From CAWCDJ01 sp963796485 (GTDB lineage: Bacteria; Acidobacteriota; Terriglobia; Bryobacterales; Bryobacteraceae): a stretch of 64,000 nt of DNA. The translations under genes were made by a program, and so were the position numbers. The stretch spans positions 372,001 to 436,000 of the forward strand of contig CAWCLV010000001.1 in the NCBI GenBank assembly GCA_963796485.1, in the 5' to 3' direction. Positions 47,942-57,460 of the stretch are shown here, one piece after another. Position 1 is the first letter of the stretch. Each line of letters opens with the position of its first letter. The notes under the pieces are model-generated. The model had not been told where the DNA came from. It saw nothing but the letters and a program-made list of their open reading frames with translations, and searched no databases.

Positions 47942-49333
47942 TTACGCTCGCGGCGGGCGGATTCCGAAGTGGTAAACCAGCGCCCCCACGCCGACCGTAG
48001 CGAAGGCGGTCAACGAGGCCCGCGGCTGCTGAATGATGCCGTAGATCATCATACAGGTTCCCACCGCGATATACGAAACCGGGATCAGGGGCCACGCGAA
48101 ATTGAGCGCTTTCAGCTTTTGCCAGCCTTCGCGCCGCCGCCGGAAAACGAAAATCGAGGCCACCGAGAGCACCGTAAACAGCGTCAGGCTCATCCCGATG
48201 TACAGCACCAGTTCGCGGAACGGGGTCAGGGTCATCAGCATGGCGCAGAGACCCTGGGCGAGGATGGCGCGCAGCGGCGAATGCCAGCGGGGATGCACGT
48301 TCGCGGCCGATGCGAAGAACGCCTTGTTCTTCGCCATCGCGTAGTAAACGCGCGGGCCGATGGTCACCTCGGCGTTGACGGTCGATGCCAGAGCCAGGGC
48401 CATCAGAACGGAGAAAACCCCCGCGATGTGCGGTCCGAACAGGTTTTCCGCCGAAAGCGAACCGATGGCGATTTCGCCCTTCATCTTTTCAAGCGGCATC
48501 GAATAGATGAACACCATGTTCAGGGCGAGGTAGAGGGCGGCCACGATCGCCGTCCCCGCGGCCAGCGCCGCCGGCAGGGTGCGCGCGGGCTGTCTCACTT
48601 CCTCGGCCACGTAGGTGGCGGCGTTCCAGCCGCTATAGCCGAACATGACCCACAGAAGGCTGATTACGAACTGCGTCGGCAGGTCCACCTTGGAGGTGCG
48701 GACCGCCGCTTGCGCAAAATGGTCCCAGCTGCCGGTACCCACAGTGAACGCCAATAAGACGAACACCACGATCATGATCAGCTTGGTGCTCGTCAGGACG
48801 TTCTGCACCTTGGCGGCGCGGCCCACGCCAAAACAGTTCAGCGCAGTGAACGCGGCAATCAACAATGTCGCCGCGAACTGGGCCCAGCCCAGCCGCAGCG
48901 AAAGCGCGCCGGACCCGATTACGATTCCCGGCGCCTCCGCGCTGAGGGCCGGAATTACGTGCCCCAGGTAATCCGCGAAGGCCAGCGCCGTGGCCGCGAT
49001 CGGCGCCGAAAAGCCGGCGAAAAACGAGACCCACCCGGTCATGAAGCCCCATTCCGGGCCGTAGGCCTGGGTGAGGTAGACGTACTCGCCGCCGGAACTC
49101 GGAAAGTTTATCCCCAGTTCGGAATAGCTGAGTGCGCCGGCAAAGGCGAACAACGCCCCGACGCTCCAACAGGCCAGGATGAGCCCGGCGCTTCCCAGGT
49201 CCCCCGCCATGAAGCCGGTGGTGGCGAAGATGCCGGTCCCGACCATGTTCGAGATCACGAGCGCGGTCGCGCTGAAAAACCCGAGCTGTCGAAGCAGCCC
49301 CGGTTTCGAGGTCTGCGTCTGGAGATTCGCCAT
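47942..49333 (-). CDS. APC-family amino acid permease
   Basis: 463 aa from ATG 49333 (ATG 49351 is also possible). Twelve helices; the first unwound helix region is TALVISNMVGTGIFATTGFM and the second segment has ALSYSELGINFPSSGGEYVY, both typical of the amino acid/polyamine/organocation family. It imports or exchanges amino acids; which one is not clear. It follows the ACS carrier on the same strand with a 77-base gap. Confidence 0.88.
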   Translation of the reverse strand: MANLQTQTSKPGLLRQLGFFSATALVISNMVGTGIFATTGFMAGDLGSAGLILACWSVGALFAFAGALSYSELGINFPSSGGEYVYLTQAYGPEWGFMTGWVSFFAGFSAPIAATALAFADYLGHVIPALSAEAPGIVIGSGALSLRLGWAQFAATLLIAAFTALNCFGVGRAAKVQNVLTSTKLIMIVVFVLLAFTVGTGSWDHFAQAAVRTSKVDLPTQFVISLLWVMFGYSGWNAATYVAEEVRQPARTLPAALAAGTAIVAALYLALNMVFIYSMPLEKMKGEIAIGSLSAENLFGPHIAGVFSVLMALALASTVNAEVTIGPRVYYAMAKNKAFFASAANVHPRWHSPLRAILAQGLCAMLMTLTPFRELVLYIGMSLTLFTVLSVASIFVFRRRREGWQKLKALNFAWPLIPVSYIAVGTCMMIYGIIQQPRASLTAFATVGVGALVYHFGIRPPRA

Positions 49334-49385
49334 TAAAGACCCAAGAGCCATTTTAGGGCACTGGCCCCGTGTGTGGTGCGGCACA

Positions 49386-49997
49386 ATGGCCCAACCTGTG
49401 CGCGGAAGCTGGCGGATGTACGAAGACCTGAAGAGGGAGGCTGCTCATTGCCGTGCGTGCGACCTGTGGGAGCGCGCCACGCAGACGGTATTTGGGGAAG
49501 GCGGCGCCCACTCCAAGGTGATGCTGGTTGGCGAGCAGCCGGGAAATGAAGAGGACCGTTCCGGTCATCCCTTTGTCGGGCCCGCCGGCCGCCTGCTCGA
49601 CCGCGCCCTGGAGGAAGCCGGCATCCGGCGCAGCGATGCCTTCGTGACCAACGTGGTGAAGCATTTCAAATGGGAGCCCCGCGGCAAACGCCGGATCCAC
49701 GCCAAGCCGAATGCGGTCGAAATTGCCGCCTGCCGCCCCTGGCTTGATGCGGAACTCGAACTCGTGAAGCCCAGGGCACTGGTCTGCCTCGGCGCCACGG
49801 CCGCGCAGGCCCTCCTGGGCCGGCAGTTCCGCGTCACCCGTGACCGCGGGAAGTTCGTTGAATCGCCGCTCGCGCCGTACGTTATGGCGACGGTTCATCC
49901 TTCCTCGATTCTGCGTGCACCCACCTCCGAGGCCCGCCACGAGGAAATGGCCGGATTCATCGACGACCTTCGACACATCGCGCTGCTCCTGAAGTAG
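49386..49997 (+). CDS. UdgX-type uracil-DNA glycosylase
   Basis: 203 aa (from ATG 49386; ATG 49416 also possible). Motif A reads GEQPGNEEDRSGHPFVGPAG and the C-terminal motif is TVHPSSILR. The four Fe-S cysteines are C22, C25, C116 and C134. The loop GKRRIHAKP at residues 100-108 has the KRRIH signature of UdgX, whose histidine (H105 here) forms a covalent bond with the abasic site after uracil removal. It repairs uracil in DNA. It is divergent from the amino acid permease. Confidence 0.9.
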   Translation: MAQPVRGSWRMYEDLKREAAHCRACDLWERATQTVFGEGGAHSKVMLVGEQPGNEEDRSGHPFVGPAGRLLDRALEEAGIRRSDAFVTNVVKHFKWEPRGKRRIHAKPNAVEIAACRPWLDAELELVKPRALVCLGATAAQALLGRQFRVTRDRGKFVESPLAPYVMATVHPSSILRAPTSEARHEEMAGFIDDLRHIALLLK

Positions 49998-50025
49998 AAT
50001 TCGACTGGCGCCTCTCCGCGCCACT

Positions 50026-50883
50026 ATGTCCAAACCAGCGAACTTCCTCAGCCTCCTGACCGGGTGCTTCGCCACTCCGGTCGCGGAGAACCCGACCGTG
50101 GTCATGATGGAGGCTGCTTACCGCCATCATGGTCTGAACGCGCGATACATCAACTGCGAGGTGCTTCCAGCCGCCCTGGCGGACGCCGTCCGCGGAGCCC
50201 GTGCCATGGGGTGGGCCGGTTTCAACTGCTCCCTCCCGCATAAAGTCGCGGTCGTCGAGCATCTGGACGAAGTGGGCCAATCCGCGTCCGTTATCGGCGC
50301 GGTGAACTGCGTGATTCATCGCGAGGGACGTCTCATTGGCGAGAATACCGATGGCCAGGGCTTCCTGACGGCCCTCCGCACCATCGCCGATCCGCAAGGT
50401 AAACGCATGGTCCTGCTCGGGGCGGGCGGCGCCGCACGGGCCATCGCGGTGGAGACCGCATTGGCCGGAGCGGCTTCGATCACGGTCGTCAATCGAGATC
50501 CCCGCCGCGGCGCCGAACTGGTCCGGCTGATCCGCGAAAGAACGCCGGCGGACAGCGAGTTCGTTACCTGGGACAAGACCTACGCAGTCCCGGAGAATGC
50601 CGACATCCTGGTCAACGCGACCTCGGTCGGCCTCTTTCCGGATGTGGACGCACGCCTGGATCTCGATTTCGATACGCTGTGCCCGCGTACGGTGGTGACC
50701 GATGTCATCCCCAATCCGCCCCGGACCGTGCTGATCCGGGAGGCGGAATCGCGCGGGTGCATCACTCTCGACGGCCTCGGCATGCTGGTGAACCAGGGCG
50801 TGATCAATATCCGCCATTGGACCGGCGTGGCCGCGGATGCTGCCGTGATGCGCCGGAGCCTGGAAGAGGTGTTTGGGGTTTAG
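50026..50883 (+). CDS. AroE-like dehydrogenase, atypical substrate motif
   Basis: 285-aa member of the shikimate dehydrogenase family. Nucleotide-binding Rossmann region MVLLGAGGAARAIAVETALA with NRDPRRG, catalytic lysine region GFNCSLPHKVAVVEHLD, and the end DGLGMLVNQGVINIRHWTG all fit AroE. The N-terminus does not: where AroE has the conserved SxS that holds the shikimate carboxylate, this protein reads TGCFATPVAENPTVVM. It may therefore be a shikimate dehydrogenase with altered binding or a paralogue with another substrate. TAGAAT at 49996 is a possible -10. Confidence 0.8.
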   Translation: MSKPANFLSLLTGCFATPVAENPTVVMMEAAYRHHGLNARYINCEVLPAALADAVRGARAMGWAGFNCSLPHKVAVVEHLDEVGQSASVIGAVNCVIHREGRLIGENTDGQGFLTALRTIADPQGKRMVLLGAGGAARAIAVETALAGAASITVVNRDPRRGAELVRLIRERTPADSEFVTWDKTYAVPENADILVNATSVGLFPDVDARLDLDFDTLCPRTVVTDVIPNPPRTVLIREAESRGCITLDGLGMLVNQGVINIRHWTGVAADAAVMRRSLEEVFGV

Positions 50884-50890
50884 CCTTGGC

Positions 50891-51487
50891 TTATCGTTTC
50901 ACTGGCAGCGCCTTCATCACCGTCTGAGCGACAATTCTCGCGCCGGCGGCATTCGGGTGAATGCCGTCCCGCTGCATCAGCTTCGGGTTGCCTGCGACCC
51001 CCGCCAGAATGAAGGGGATATACGCGACGTGAAACCTTGCGGCGAGCCCTTTGTACATCGCGTCGAAACGCCGGATGTACTCGCCGCCATAGTTCGGCGG
51101 CAGCGTCAACCCTGCCAGCAGCACCCGGGACCTCGCCTTTTGGAGCGCTTCGATCATCTTCGCCAGGTCCGCTGCGGTGTGCGAAAGCGGCTGCCCCCGC
51201 AAGCCGTCATTGCCTCCGAATTCCAGCACGACGACCGCCGGCTTCAACGCCAGCACTCTCGGCAGGCGCTCCACTCCGTCCTGGCTGGTCTCCCCGCTTG
51301 CCCCCAGGTTCACCACGCGGTAGTGGAATCCCCTCCGGTCGAGGTCCCTCTGGAGGTTGGCCGGATAGCTCTCCCCGGGGTCCAGTCCGAACCCGGCAGT
51401 CAGGCTGTCGCCGAAACAGGCGATGACCGGCCGGGCGTCCGCCGCGTGCAACGCCGTCGCCAGTGCCAGGAGCCAGAGGATTCTCAT
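50891..51487 (-). CDS. tesA: GDSL esterase/thioesterase, TesA-like
   Basis: 198-aa secreted SGNH hydrolase. Signal peptide MRILWLLALATALHA; block I FGDSLTAGFGLDPGESYP with the nucleophile serine, then NLGASGETSQDG, VLEFGGNDGLRG and the Asp-His block DGIHPNAAGARIV. It matches E. coli TesA/ApeA in length and motifs and, as there, lies divergently beside an ybbA-ybbP pair. The open frame runs on to 51757, but the ATG at 51487 gives a proper signal peptide. Confidence 0.92.
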   Translation of the reverse strand: MRILWLLALATALHAADARPVIACFGDSLTAGFGLDPGESYPANLQRDLDRRGFHYRVVNLGASGETSQDGVERLPRVLALKPAVVVLEFGGNDGLRGQPLSHTAADLAKMIEALQKARSRVLLAGLTLPPNYGGEYIRRFDAMYKGLAARFHVAYIPFILAGVAGNPKLMQRDGIHPNAAGARIVAQTVMKALPVKR

Positions 51488-51506
51488 CGGAGTGCCATAA
51501 TGAGGG

Positions 51507-52172
51507 TTGATCCGGGTTTGCTCTCTCACCAAGTCTATCGACACCGGGAGGCATCGTGTCGATATCCTCAAAGGAATCGATCTGGAAATCCCCAAGGGCC
51601 AGTTTGCCGCGATCATGGGCCCTTCCGGTAGCGGCAAGAGCACACTCCTCGGTTTGCTGGCCGGTCTCGACTCGCCCACCAGCGGGCGGGTGATCCTCGA
51701 CGGGGAAGACATCACGAACCTTTCCGAAGACCGCATGGCCGTCCTGCGCGGCCGCAAAATCGGTTTCGTGTTTCAGTCCTACCACCTCATCCCGACCCTG
51801 ACGGCGGAAGAGAACGTGCTGCTTCCGATGGAACTCGCCGGCGCGGATTCGGGGGGCCGCGAGCGCGCCCGGGAACTGCTCGAGCGCGTAGGATTGAAGG
51901 GCCGGTTCGACCACTATCCCGTGCAGCTTTCAGGCGGCGAACAGCAGCGCGTGGCGCTGGCCCGTGCGTTCGCGTTAAGGCCGCCGATTCTGTTGGCGGA
52001 CGAACCCACCGGCAATCTCGATTCCACTACCGGCCGAATGGTGCTCGATCTTCTGCTCTCGATGAACCGCGAGCAGGGCGCGACCCTGGTCCTGGTGACG
52101 CACGAACAGTCGCTGGCCGATTCGGCCGATCGCCGCATTGTGCTGCGCGACGGCCTGGTCGTCAGTCAATGA
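51507..52172 (+). CDS. ybbA: ABC transporter ATPase, YbbA-like
   Basis: 221-aa ATPase: Walker A GPSGSGKSTLLGLLAG, signature LSGGEQQRVALARAF, Walker B ILLADEPTGNLDSTTG, and VLVTHEQSLADSADRRIVLR. The start is TTG 51507, with a purine-rich GAGGG immediately before it, so initiation may be inefficient; no other start fits. Only 19 bases separate it from the divergent tesA-like gene. The stop overlaps the permease start as ATGA (52169-52172). Confidence 0.9.
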   Translation: MIRVCSLTKSIDTGRHRVDILKGIDLEIPKGQFAAIMGPSGSGKSTLLGLLAGLDSPTSGRVILDGEDITNLSEDRMAVLRGRKIGFVFQSYHLIPTLTAEENVLLPMELAGADSGGRERARELLERVGLKGRFDHYPVQLSGGEQQRVALARAFALRPPILLADEPTGNLDSTTGRMVLDLLLSMNREQGATLVLVTHEQSLADSADRRIVLRDGLVVSQ

Positions 52173-54694
52173 ACGCGCTTCGCATCGCGTGGCGCGAAGT
52201 TCGCGCGGCGCGGGTCCGGTTCCTGTTCGTGATCCTCGCCGTTGCCGTCGGAGTCGGGTCGCTCACGGGCGTGCGCGGCTTCAGCCGGTCCTTCCGCCGC
52301 ATGCTGCTCGGCCAGGCCCGTACCTTGATGGCCGCCGACCTGACGGCCCGCGTCTTCGGCCTCCCTACAACCGAACAGCAAGCCGTGCTCGATAGCCTGG
52401 CCGCCCGCGGCGTCCGGCGGACCTGGATCACCGAGACGGTCACGATGGCGTCCTCGAACACGGTTGCGGATCCCCTGCTGATTTCGGTGAAGGCGGTGGA
52501 TCCTGCCGCGTACCCGTTCTATGGCGAGGTGCAACTGAATCCCGCACGGCCGCTGAACCAGGCGCTCACGCCCGATACCGTGGTTGTCTCGGACGATCTC
52601 CTGATGCGCCTCAATGTGCGGACCGGCGATATCTTGCGGCTCGGCGGGCAGGATTTCCGCATCGCCGCGGTGGTCGTCTCCGAACCCGACCGCATGACCG
52701 GCACCCTCAATGTCGGGCCGCGCGTCATGATCACGCGGGCCGGCCTGGACCGCACCGGGCTGATCACCCTCGGCAGCCGCGCCTCCGAGCGCTATCTGTT
52801 CAAACTCCCGGCGAGCGGTGTTCCGGGCGTCGAGCAGGTCCGGCTGACACTCCGCGACGCTTTCCCCGAAGCCACCATTTCCGATTACCGCCAGACCCAT
52901 CCCATCATCACCCGAGGTCTCGACCGCGCCGAGACGTTTCTCAGCCTGATCGCGCTGATCGCGCTGGTCATCGGCGCGATGGGGGTGGCTAGCGCGATGC
53001 ACGCCCACATTCAGCAGAAGCTCGATTCCATCGCCGTCATGAAGTGCATCGGCGCGCGCTCTTCGCAGGTGATCCGCATCTACGTAACGCAAACGCTGCT
53101 GCTGGGGCTCGGTGGAGGAATCCTCGGCGCCGTCGCGGGAGTTGCGGTGGCTGCTGCGTTCCCGCCGATGATCGCGAGATATTTCACGATCTCCGTTGCG
53201 GCGTCCTGGGACTGGCTTCCGGCCCTCCAGGGCATCGCCGTCGCATGCCTCATCACCCTGCTCTTCACGCTTCCGCCGCTGCTTTCGATCCGCGAGATCC
53301 GCCCTGCGCTGGTGTTTCGCCGCTACGTGGAAAAGCGGGGCAGGGCTCCTGGCCTGGCCAGGCGGACCGCAAGGTCCGCCGTCATCCTCTTTGGCACCGG
53401 CGCCCTCGCCGCCGCATTCACGGAAGGCTCGGCTCGGGACGTTCTCAGGACCGCCGCCGTCTTCACAATTGCCCTGACCCTCGGGATCGTACTCCTCTGG
53501 CTTGCCGGTTGGGCCTTCCTACGCCTCCTCCGCTTTGCGCCGCGCAACCTGCCGGCCGTGCTCCGGCACGGGATTGCCAACCTCTACCGCCCGGGCAGCC
53601 AGGCGCAGTCCGCCGTTGTCGCGCTCGGCGTGGGGGTGATGTTCACGCTCGCGGTCTTTCTCGTTCAGGAATCGCTGGTTCAGCAGATTCGCGGCAGCGC
53701 CCCGCCGGGAATGCCGAATGTGTTTCTGCTCGACATCCCCGGTTCGCAGCGCGATGCGGTCTCACGCCTGGTGGAAGCGCAGCCCGGCGTAAAATCCGCG
53801 CCGGAAGTAGCTTTCGCCGTGGCCGCGCGCATCACGGCGGTGGACGGCACGCCAGCCGGCCGGCTTGGGCTGCGCGATTACGGCCGGCGATTCATGCGGA
53901 CGCGCTCGGTCACCGAGCTCGAACAGAAGCCGGCCGATACCGAGATCCTCGCGGGCTCCTGGTGGGCGCCGGGCACCCGCGACCCGCAGGTCTGCGCCAG
54001 CGAAGAGACGGCCAAAATTCTGAAGCTCCGGCCCGGTTCCACCATCGACTGGAACATCTGGGACCACGCCATCCGCACGCGCGTCGCCTGCATCGAGCGC
54101 ACCGAATCCCTGCGGATGTCCGCCCGCTTCGAGTTCCTTTTCAGCCCCGGCCAGCTTCGCGGCCTGCCTGCCATCTACTACGGGAGCGCGCGCGTGCGCC
54201 CCGCCGACGTGCCCGCGCTGCAGCGGATCCTGTACGAGCGCTACCCGACCGTTACGGTGGTCAACGTTGCCGACGTGCTGCAGATCGTGCAGGACGTCGT
54301 TTTGCGCATCGCCGCCATTGTTCGCTTCATTTCGGGGTTTACCATCCTGGCGGGCGTCGTGATGGTGGCTTCGAGCATCGCCGGCACGCGCTTCCGCCGG
54401 ATGCGCGAGGTGGTCATCCTGAAGACTCTCGGGGCCACGCGCCGCCGCATCGCCTGGATCTTCTCGGTCGAGTTCCTCGCGCTGGGCATGGTGGCGGGAG
54501 TGATGGGGAGCGCCCTGGCTTCGGCGTTTGCGGCCGTGATCGTCACCCGCCTGCTCCATATCGAATACCGCGCCGGCATCGGATCGAACTTGCTGGCCGT
54601 CCTCCTGGCCGCCGCTCTTGCCGTCGCCGCGGGCTGGGCCGCCAGTTTTCGCGTTCTGGGCAGAAAACCGCTGGAAATTTTGCGTGACGAATAG
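52169..54694 (+). CDS. ybbP: ABC transporter permease, YbbP-like
   Basis: 841-aa permease with two FtsX-type domains. Helix 1 (VRFLFVILAVAVGVGSLTGV) is followed by a periplasmic region, then LIALIALVIGAMGVASAMHA with QKLDSIAVMKCIGARSSQVI. A second half follows with a further FtsX domain containing RRMREVVILKTLGATRRRIA. It works with the ATPase encoded just upstream; in E. coli the pair's substrate is unsettled, with roles proposed in lipid or periplasmic handling. Confidence 0.9.
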   Translation: MNALRIAWREVRAARVRFLFVILAVAVGVGSLTGVRGFSRSFRRMLLGQARTLMAADLTARVFGLPTTEQQAVLDSLAARGVRRTWITETVTMASSNTVADPLLISVKAVDPAAYPFYGEVQLNPARPLNQALTPDTVVVSDDLLMRLNVRTGDILRLGGQDFRIAAVVVSEPDRMTGTLNVGPRVMITRAGLDRTGLITLGSRASERYLFKLPASGVPGVEQVRLTLRDAFPEATISDYRQTHPIITRGLDRAETFLSLIALIALVIGAMGVASAMHAHIQQKLDSIAVMKCIGARSSQVIRIYVTQTLLLGLGGGILGAVAGVAVAAAFPPMIARYFTISVAASWDWLPALQGIAVACLITLLFTLPPLLSIREIRPALVFRRYVEKRGRAPGLARRTARSAVILFGTGALAAAFTEGSARDVLRTAAVFTIALTLGIVLLWLAGWAFLRLLRFAPRNLPAVLRHGIANLYRPGSQAQSAVVALGVGVMFTLAVFLVQESLVQQIRGSAPPGMPNVFLLDIPGSQRDAVSRLVEAQPGVKSAPEVAFAVAARITAVDGTPAGRLGLRDYGRRFMRTRSVTELEQKPADTEILAGSWWAPGTRDPQVCASEETAKILKLRPGSTIDWNIWDHAIRTRVACIERTESLRMSARFEFLFSPGQLRGLPAIYYGSARVRPADVPALQRILYERYPTVTVVNVADVLQIVQDVVLRIAAIVRFISGFTILAGVVMVASSIAGTRFRRMREVVILKTLGATRRRIAWIFSVEFLALGMVAGVMGSALASAFAAVIVTRLLHIEYRAGIGSNLLAVLLAAALAVAAGWAASFRVLGRKPLEILRDE

Positions 54695-54709
54695 TTATCC
54701 TAGGTTGCA

Positions 54710-56128
54710 ATGCGCATATCAGTACGTCTCGCTGCCCTATCCGCCTGCATTTGCCTCTCGGCCGCTTTCACCGCCGCCGACGAGAAGGCCATAAATCCGA
54801 AAGTCTCCAAGATCGTGGACGAAGTTTCCGAGGCCCGCATCAAGGCCACCATCGAGAAACTGGTCAGCTTTGGGACACGCAACACCATGTCCACGCAGGA
54901 CGACCCGAACCGCGGTATCGGCGCCGCCCGCCAGTGGGTTTTCAACGAAATGAAAAGCTACAGCCCCCGGCTACAGGTGAGCTTCGACAAGTATCGCGTG
55001 AAGAAGCAGGGCCAGCGCATCTTCAAGGATGTGGACCTGTGGAACGTGGTGGCCGTCCTGCCCGGCACCAGGTATCCCGACACGCAGGTGCTGGTCACCG
55101 GCCACTACGATTCGCTGAATCTCGGCAACCGGCCGCCAAACGGCACCTTGCAGGCGACCGCCCAGATGACACCGGCCGATTTCGAAAAAGACGCCGACCT
55201 GCCGGCCCCGGGCGCTTGCGATGACGCGAGCGGCACCGCGGCCGTGATGGAGCTGGCCCGCGTCATGAGCCAGTACGAATTCGACAAAACCCTGGTCTTC
55301 GTCACGTTCGCCGGTGAAGAACAGGGACTGATCGGCAGCAGCCTGATGTCGGCCAAGGCGAAGAAGGAAAAGCGCGAGATCGAGGCCGTGTTCAACAACG
55401 ACATTATCGGTACCGATACCACAGGAGACGGGCGTTTCAGCAACACTTCGGTCGAGGTCTACAGCGACGAGAGCATCGACTCGCCTGCGCAGCAACTCTC
55501 GCGCTATATGCGCGACGTGGTGCAGCGCTACATCCCGTCGATGCGGATCGACACGGTCTTCATGCAGGACCGCCTCGGCCGGGGCGGCGACCACACGCCG
55601 TTCCAGTTGGAGGGCTTTGCGGCGGTTCGCATTTCCACCCCGAACGAAATCTACGCCAACCAGCACCGCGCCACGGACCTGCTGGAGAACATGTCAGTGC
55701 CTTACACCGCCAAGGTGGCCAGGGTGAACGCCGCCGCGGCCGCCAGCCTGGCGCTGGCGCCCAAAGCGCCGGAAATCATGCGGACGCCCGGTGCCGGCCG
55801 CGCGGGAGCGAACGCCAGCCCAACCACACCCCGGCGTCCCGTTCCGATGATCGCGCGCGGTTCCGGCTACGACGCCGTACTGAGTTGGAAGGCCGCGTCA
55901 GACGACAACATCAAGGGCTATGCCATCGTGATCCGTTCGACCACCTCTCCCTATTGGGAGCAGGAGATCTACGCCGGCAAGGTGGACCACTACGTTCTGA
56001 AAGACGTTTCGATCGACGACGCGAAGTTCGGCGTGAAGGCCATCGGCGTGGACGGCTCCGAAAGTCTGGTCTCGGTTTACGCCTATCCCCCGCGGCCCAA
56101 GGCGGAGATTCAAACCGTCGATCAGTAG
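54710..56128 (+). CDS. M28-family metallopeptidase, secreted
   Basis: 472-aa secreted zinc aminopeptidase-like enzyme. Signal peptide LAALSACICLSAAFTAADEK. Zinc ligands: VLVTGHYDSL, GACDDASGTAAVMEL, VTFAGEEQGLIGSSL, FNNDIIGTDTTG, and the last histidine in RGGDHTPFQLEGFAAVRIST. The C-terminal 110 residues (AVLSWKAASDDNIKGYAIVI) resemble an FN3-type beta domain. It starts nine bases after a TATCCT box, again close to the ATG. It converges with the next gene, overlapping it by seven bases. Confidence 0.9.
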   Translation: MRISVRLAALSACICLSAAFTAADEKAINPKVSKIVDEVSEARIKATIEKLVSFGTRNTMSTQDDPNRGIGAARQWVFNEMKSYSPRLQVSFDKYRVKKQGQRIFKDVDLWNVVAVLPGTRYPDTQVLVTGHYDSLNLGNRPPNGTLQATAQMTPADFEKDADLPAPGACDDASGTAAVMELARVMSQYEFDKTLVFVTFAGEEQGLIGSSLMSAKAKKEKREIEAVFNNDIIGTDTTGDGRFSNTSVEVYSDESIDSPAQQLSRYMRDVVQRYIPSMRIDTVFMQDRLGRGGDHTPFQLEGFAAVRISTPNEIYANQHRATDLLENMSVPYTAKVARVNAAAAASLALAPKAPEIMRTPGAGRAGANASPTTPRRPVPMIARGSGYDAVLSWKAASDDNIKGYAIVIRSTTSPYWEQEIYAGKVDHYVLKDVSIDDAKFGVKAIGVDGSESLVSVYAYPPRPKAEIQTVDQ

Positions 56129-57396
56129 GCCCGGTCTCGCCGCTTCGTGACCCAGAGCGTCGCGGCCCACGCGCCGGCGGGCACGAGCATGGTCGCGCCG
56201 ATCAGGATGGCAAACGTCCGGGGAAGCATCCCCCAGTCGATCGCCACTCCGGCCAGGTAGCTGCTCGCGGAGAGCGTCAGCATACAGATTCCATAATCCG
56301 CCGCGAAGACGCGTCCGCGGAAACGGTCGTCCGTGTAAACTTGCAGCAACGTCGAGGAGAACACCCAGTTGGTGGATGATCCGGCATGTGCGATCACCAC
56401 GGCCGCGACCGCCGGCAGCAGGGAGCCCGATACTCCCAGCAGCACGTAGCCGAGAGCGGCAAACACGAACCCCGCCAGAATGCCGGTTCGCAGGCGGTGG
56501 TGCGCATCACCCGCCCAACGGGCGCCGATCAGCGGTCCTAACAGCGAGCCGACACCGCGCGCTCCCATCAGTATACTCATCCCCAGCAGCCCGGCACGTT
56601 GCGGGTCCAGGCCGTTGAAATGGATGGGGAACACGCGCTGGCCCAGAACCGGCAGCAGGACGTTATTCGCTCCCAGTAGCCCGATCCCGCCCTTCACGAA
56701 AACGGTGGCGAAGATCAACGGGTGGGATCGGATGTAGCGGATTCCGTCCAGCGCCGGGGTGAAATCCACGAGGTCGCGGGCGCGCAGCGGCGGCAGTCCG
56801 GCGGTGTGCGGCTCGTTGAACTTCATGCGCCGCACCAGCCACGCCGAGGCGAGAAACGAGAGCGCGTTCAGAATAAATACCGTATCCCGCCCAAACAGTG
56901 CCGCCGCGAGTCCGCCCAGCCCCGCGCCTGCCGCCAGGCAGAACGACCACGTAATCGAGGCCAGCGTGTTGGCGGGCAGTACGTCTTCTTCCGGTACGAT
57001 GTTGGGGATGGCCGCGCTGTGCGCCGGCTCGTTGAAAGCCGCTCCGACGGTTTCGAACAGCAGGAGCACGTAAACCAGCCACAGCATCCCGGGGGTTCGA
57101 ACCGTGACCATCCCCAGGACGATGAAGAACCGCGCGATGTCCGTCCCGATCATCATCGCCTTGCGGCTCAGGCGGTCGTTCAGGACCCCCGAGGTCGGGG
57201 CGACCAGCGTCTGCGGAAGAACCTGAAGAACCACGGCCAGTCCGACGGCCTCGGCCTTGCCCCCTGTCAGTTGGAGAATCAGGCTGTAAACGGAAAGGGT
57301 GTAAAACCAGTCGCCCAGTTCGCTGACGAGTTGCGCGATCCAAAGCAGGCGATAGTTGCGGTTCGTCCGCAGCAGGCGTAGGTAACAGGCGAGCAT
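56122..57396 (-). CDS. MFS transporter, EntS/MFS_3-like exporter
   Basis: 424-aa inner-membrane protein with twelve helices. Motif DRLSRKAMMIGTDIARFFIV follows helix 2, and the long cytoplasmic loop has FNEPHTAGLPPLRARDLVDF. The layout is that of the EntS (enterobactin exporter) type of MFS pump. Substrate uncertain. It overlaps the M28 peptidase stop by seven bases on the opposite strand. Confidence 0.87.
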   Translation of the reverse strand: MLACYLRLLRTNRNYRLLWIAQLVSELGDWFYTLSVYSLILQLTGGKAEAVGLAVVLQVLPQTLVAPTSGVLNDRLSRKAMMIGTDIARFFIVLGMVTVRTPGMLWLVYVLLLFETVGAAFNEPAHSAAIPNIVPEEDVLPANTLASITWSFCLAAGAGLGGLAAALFGRDTVFILNALSFLASAWLVRRMKFNEPHTAGLPPLRARDLVDFTPALDGIRYIRSHPLIFATVFVKGGIGLLGANNVLLPVLGQRVFPIHFNGLDPQRAGLLGMSILMGARGVGSLLGPLIGARWAGDAHHRLRTGILAGFVFAALGYVLLGVSGSLLPAVAAVVIAHAGSSTNWVFSSTLLQVYTDDRFRGRVFAADYGICMLTLSASSYLAGVAIDWGMLPRTFAILIGATMLVPAGAWAATLWVTKRRDRAY

Positions 57397-57460
57397 TTTA
57401 GCGGCTCAAGCGCCCGAGTGCCCGCGGCCGGCCAGTCGTGGTCTCATAAAGACGGGGGTC

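Noticed and set aside
53044..54687. 547-aa frame inside ybbP
   Set aside because: Other frame of the permease gene; Arg/Pro-rich, no signature.
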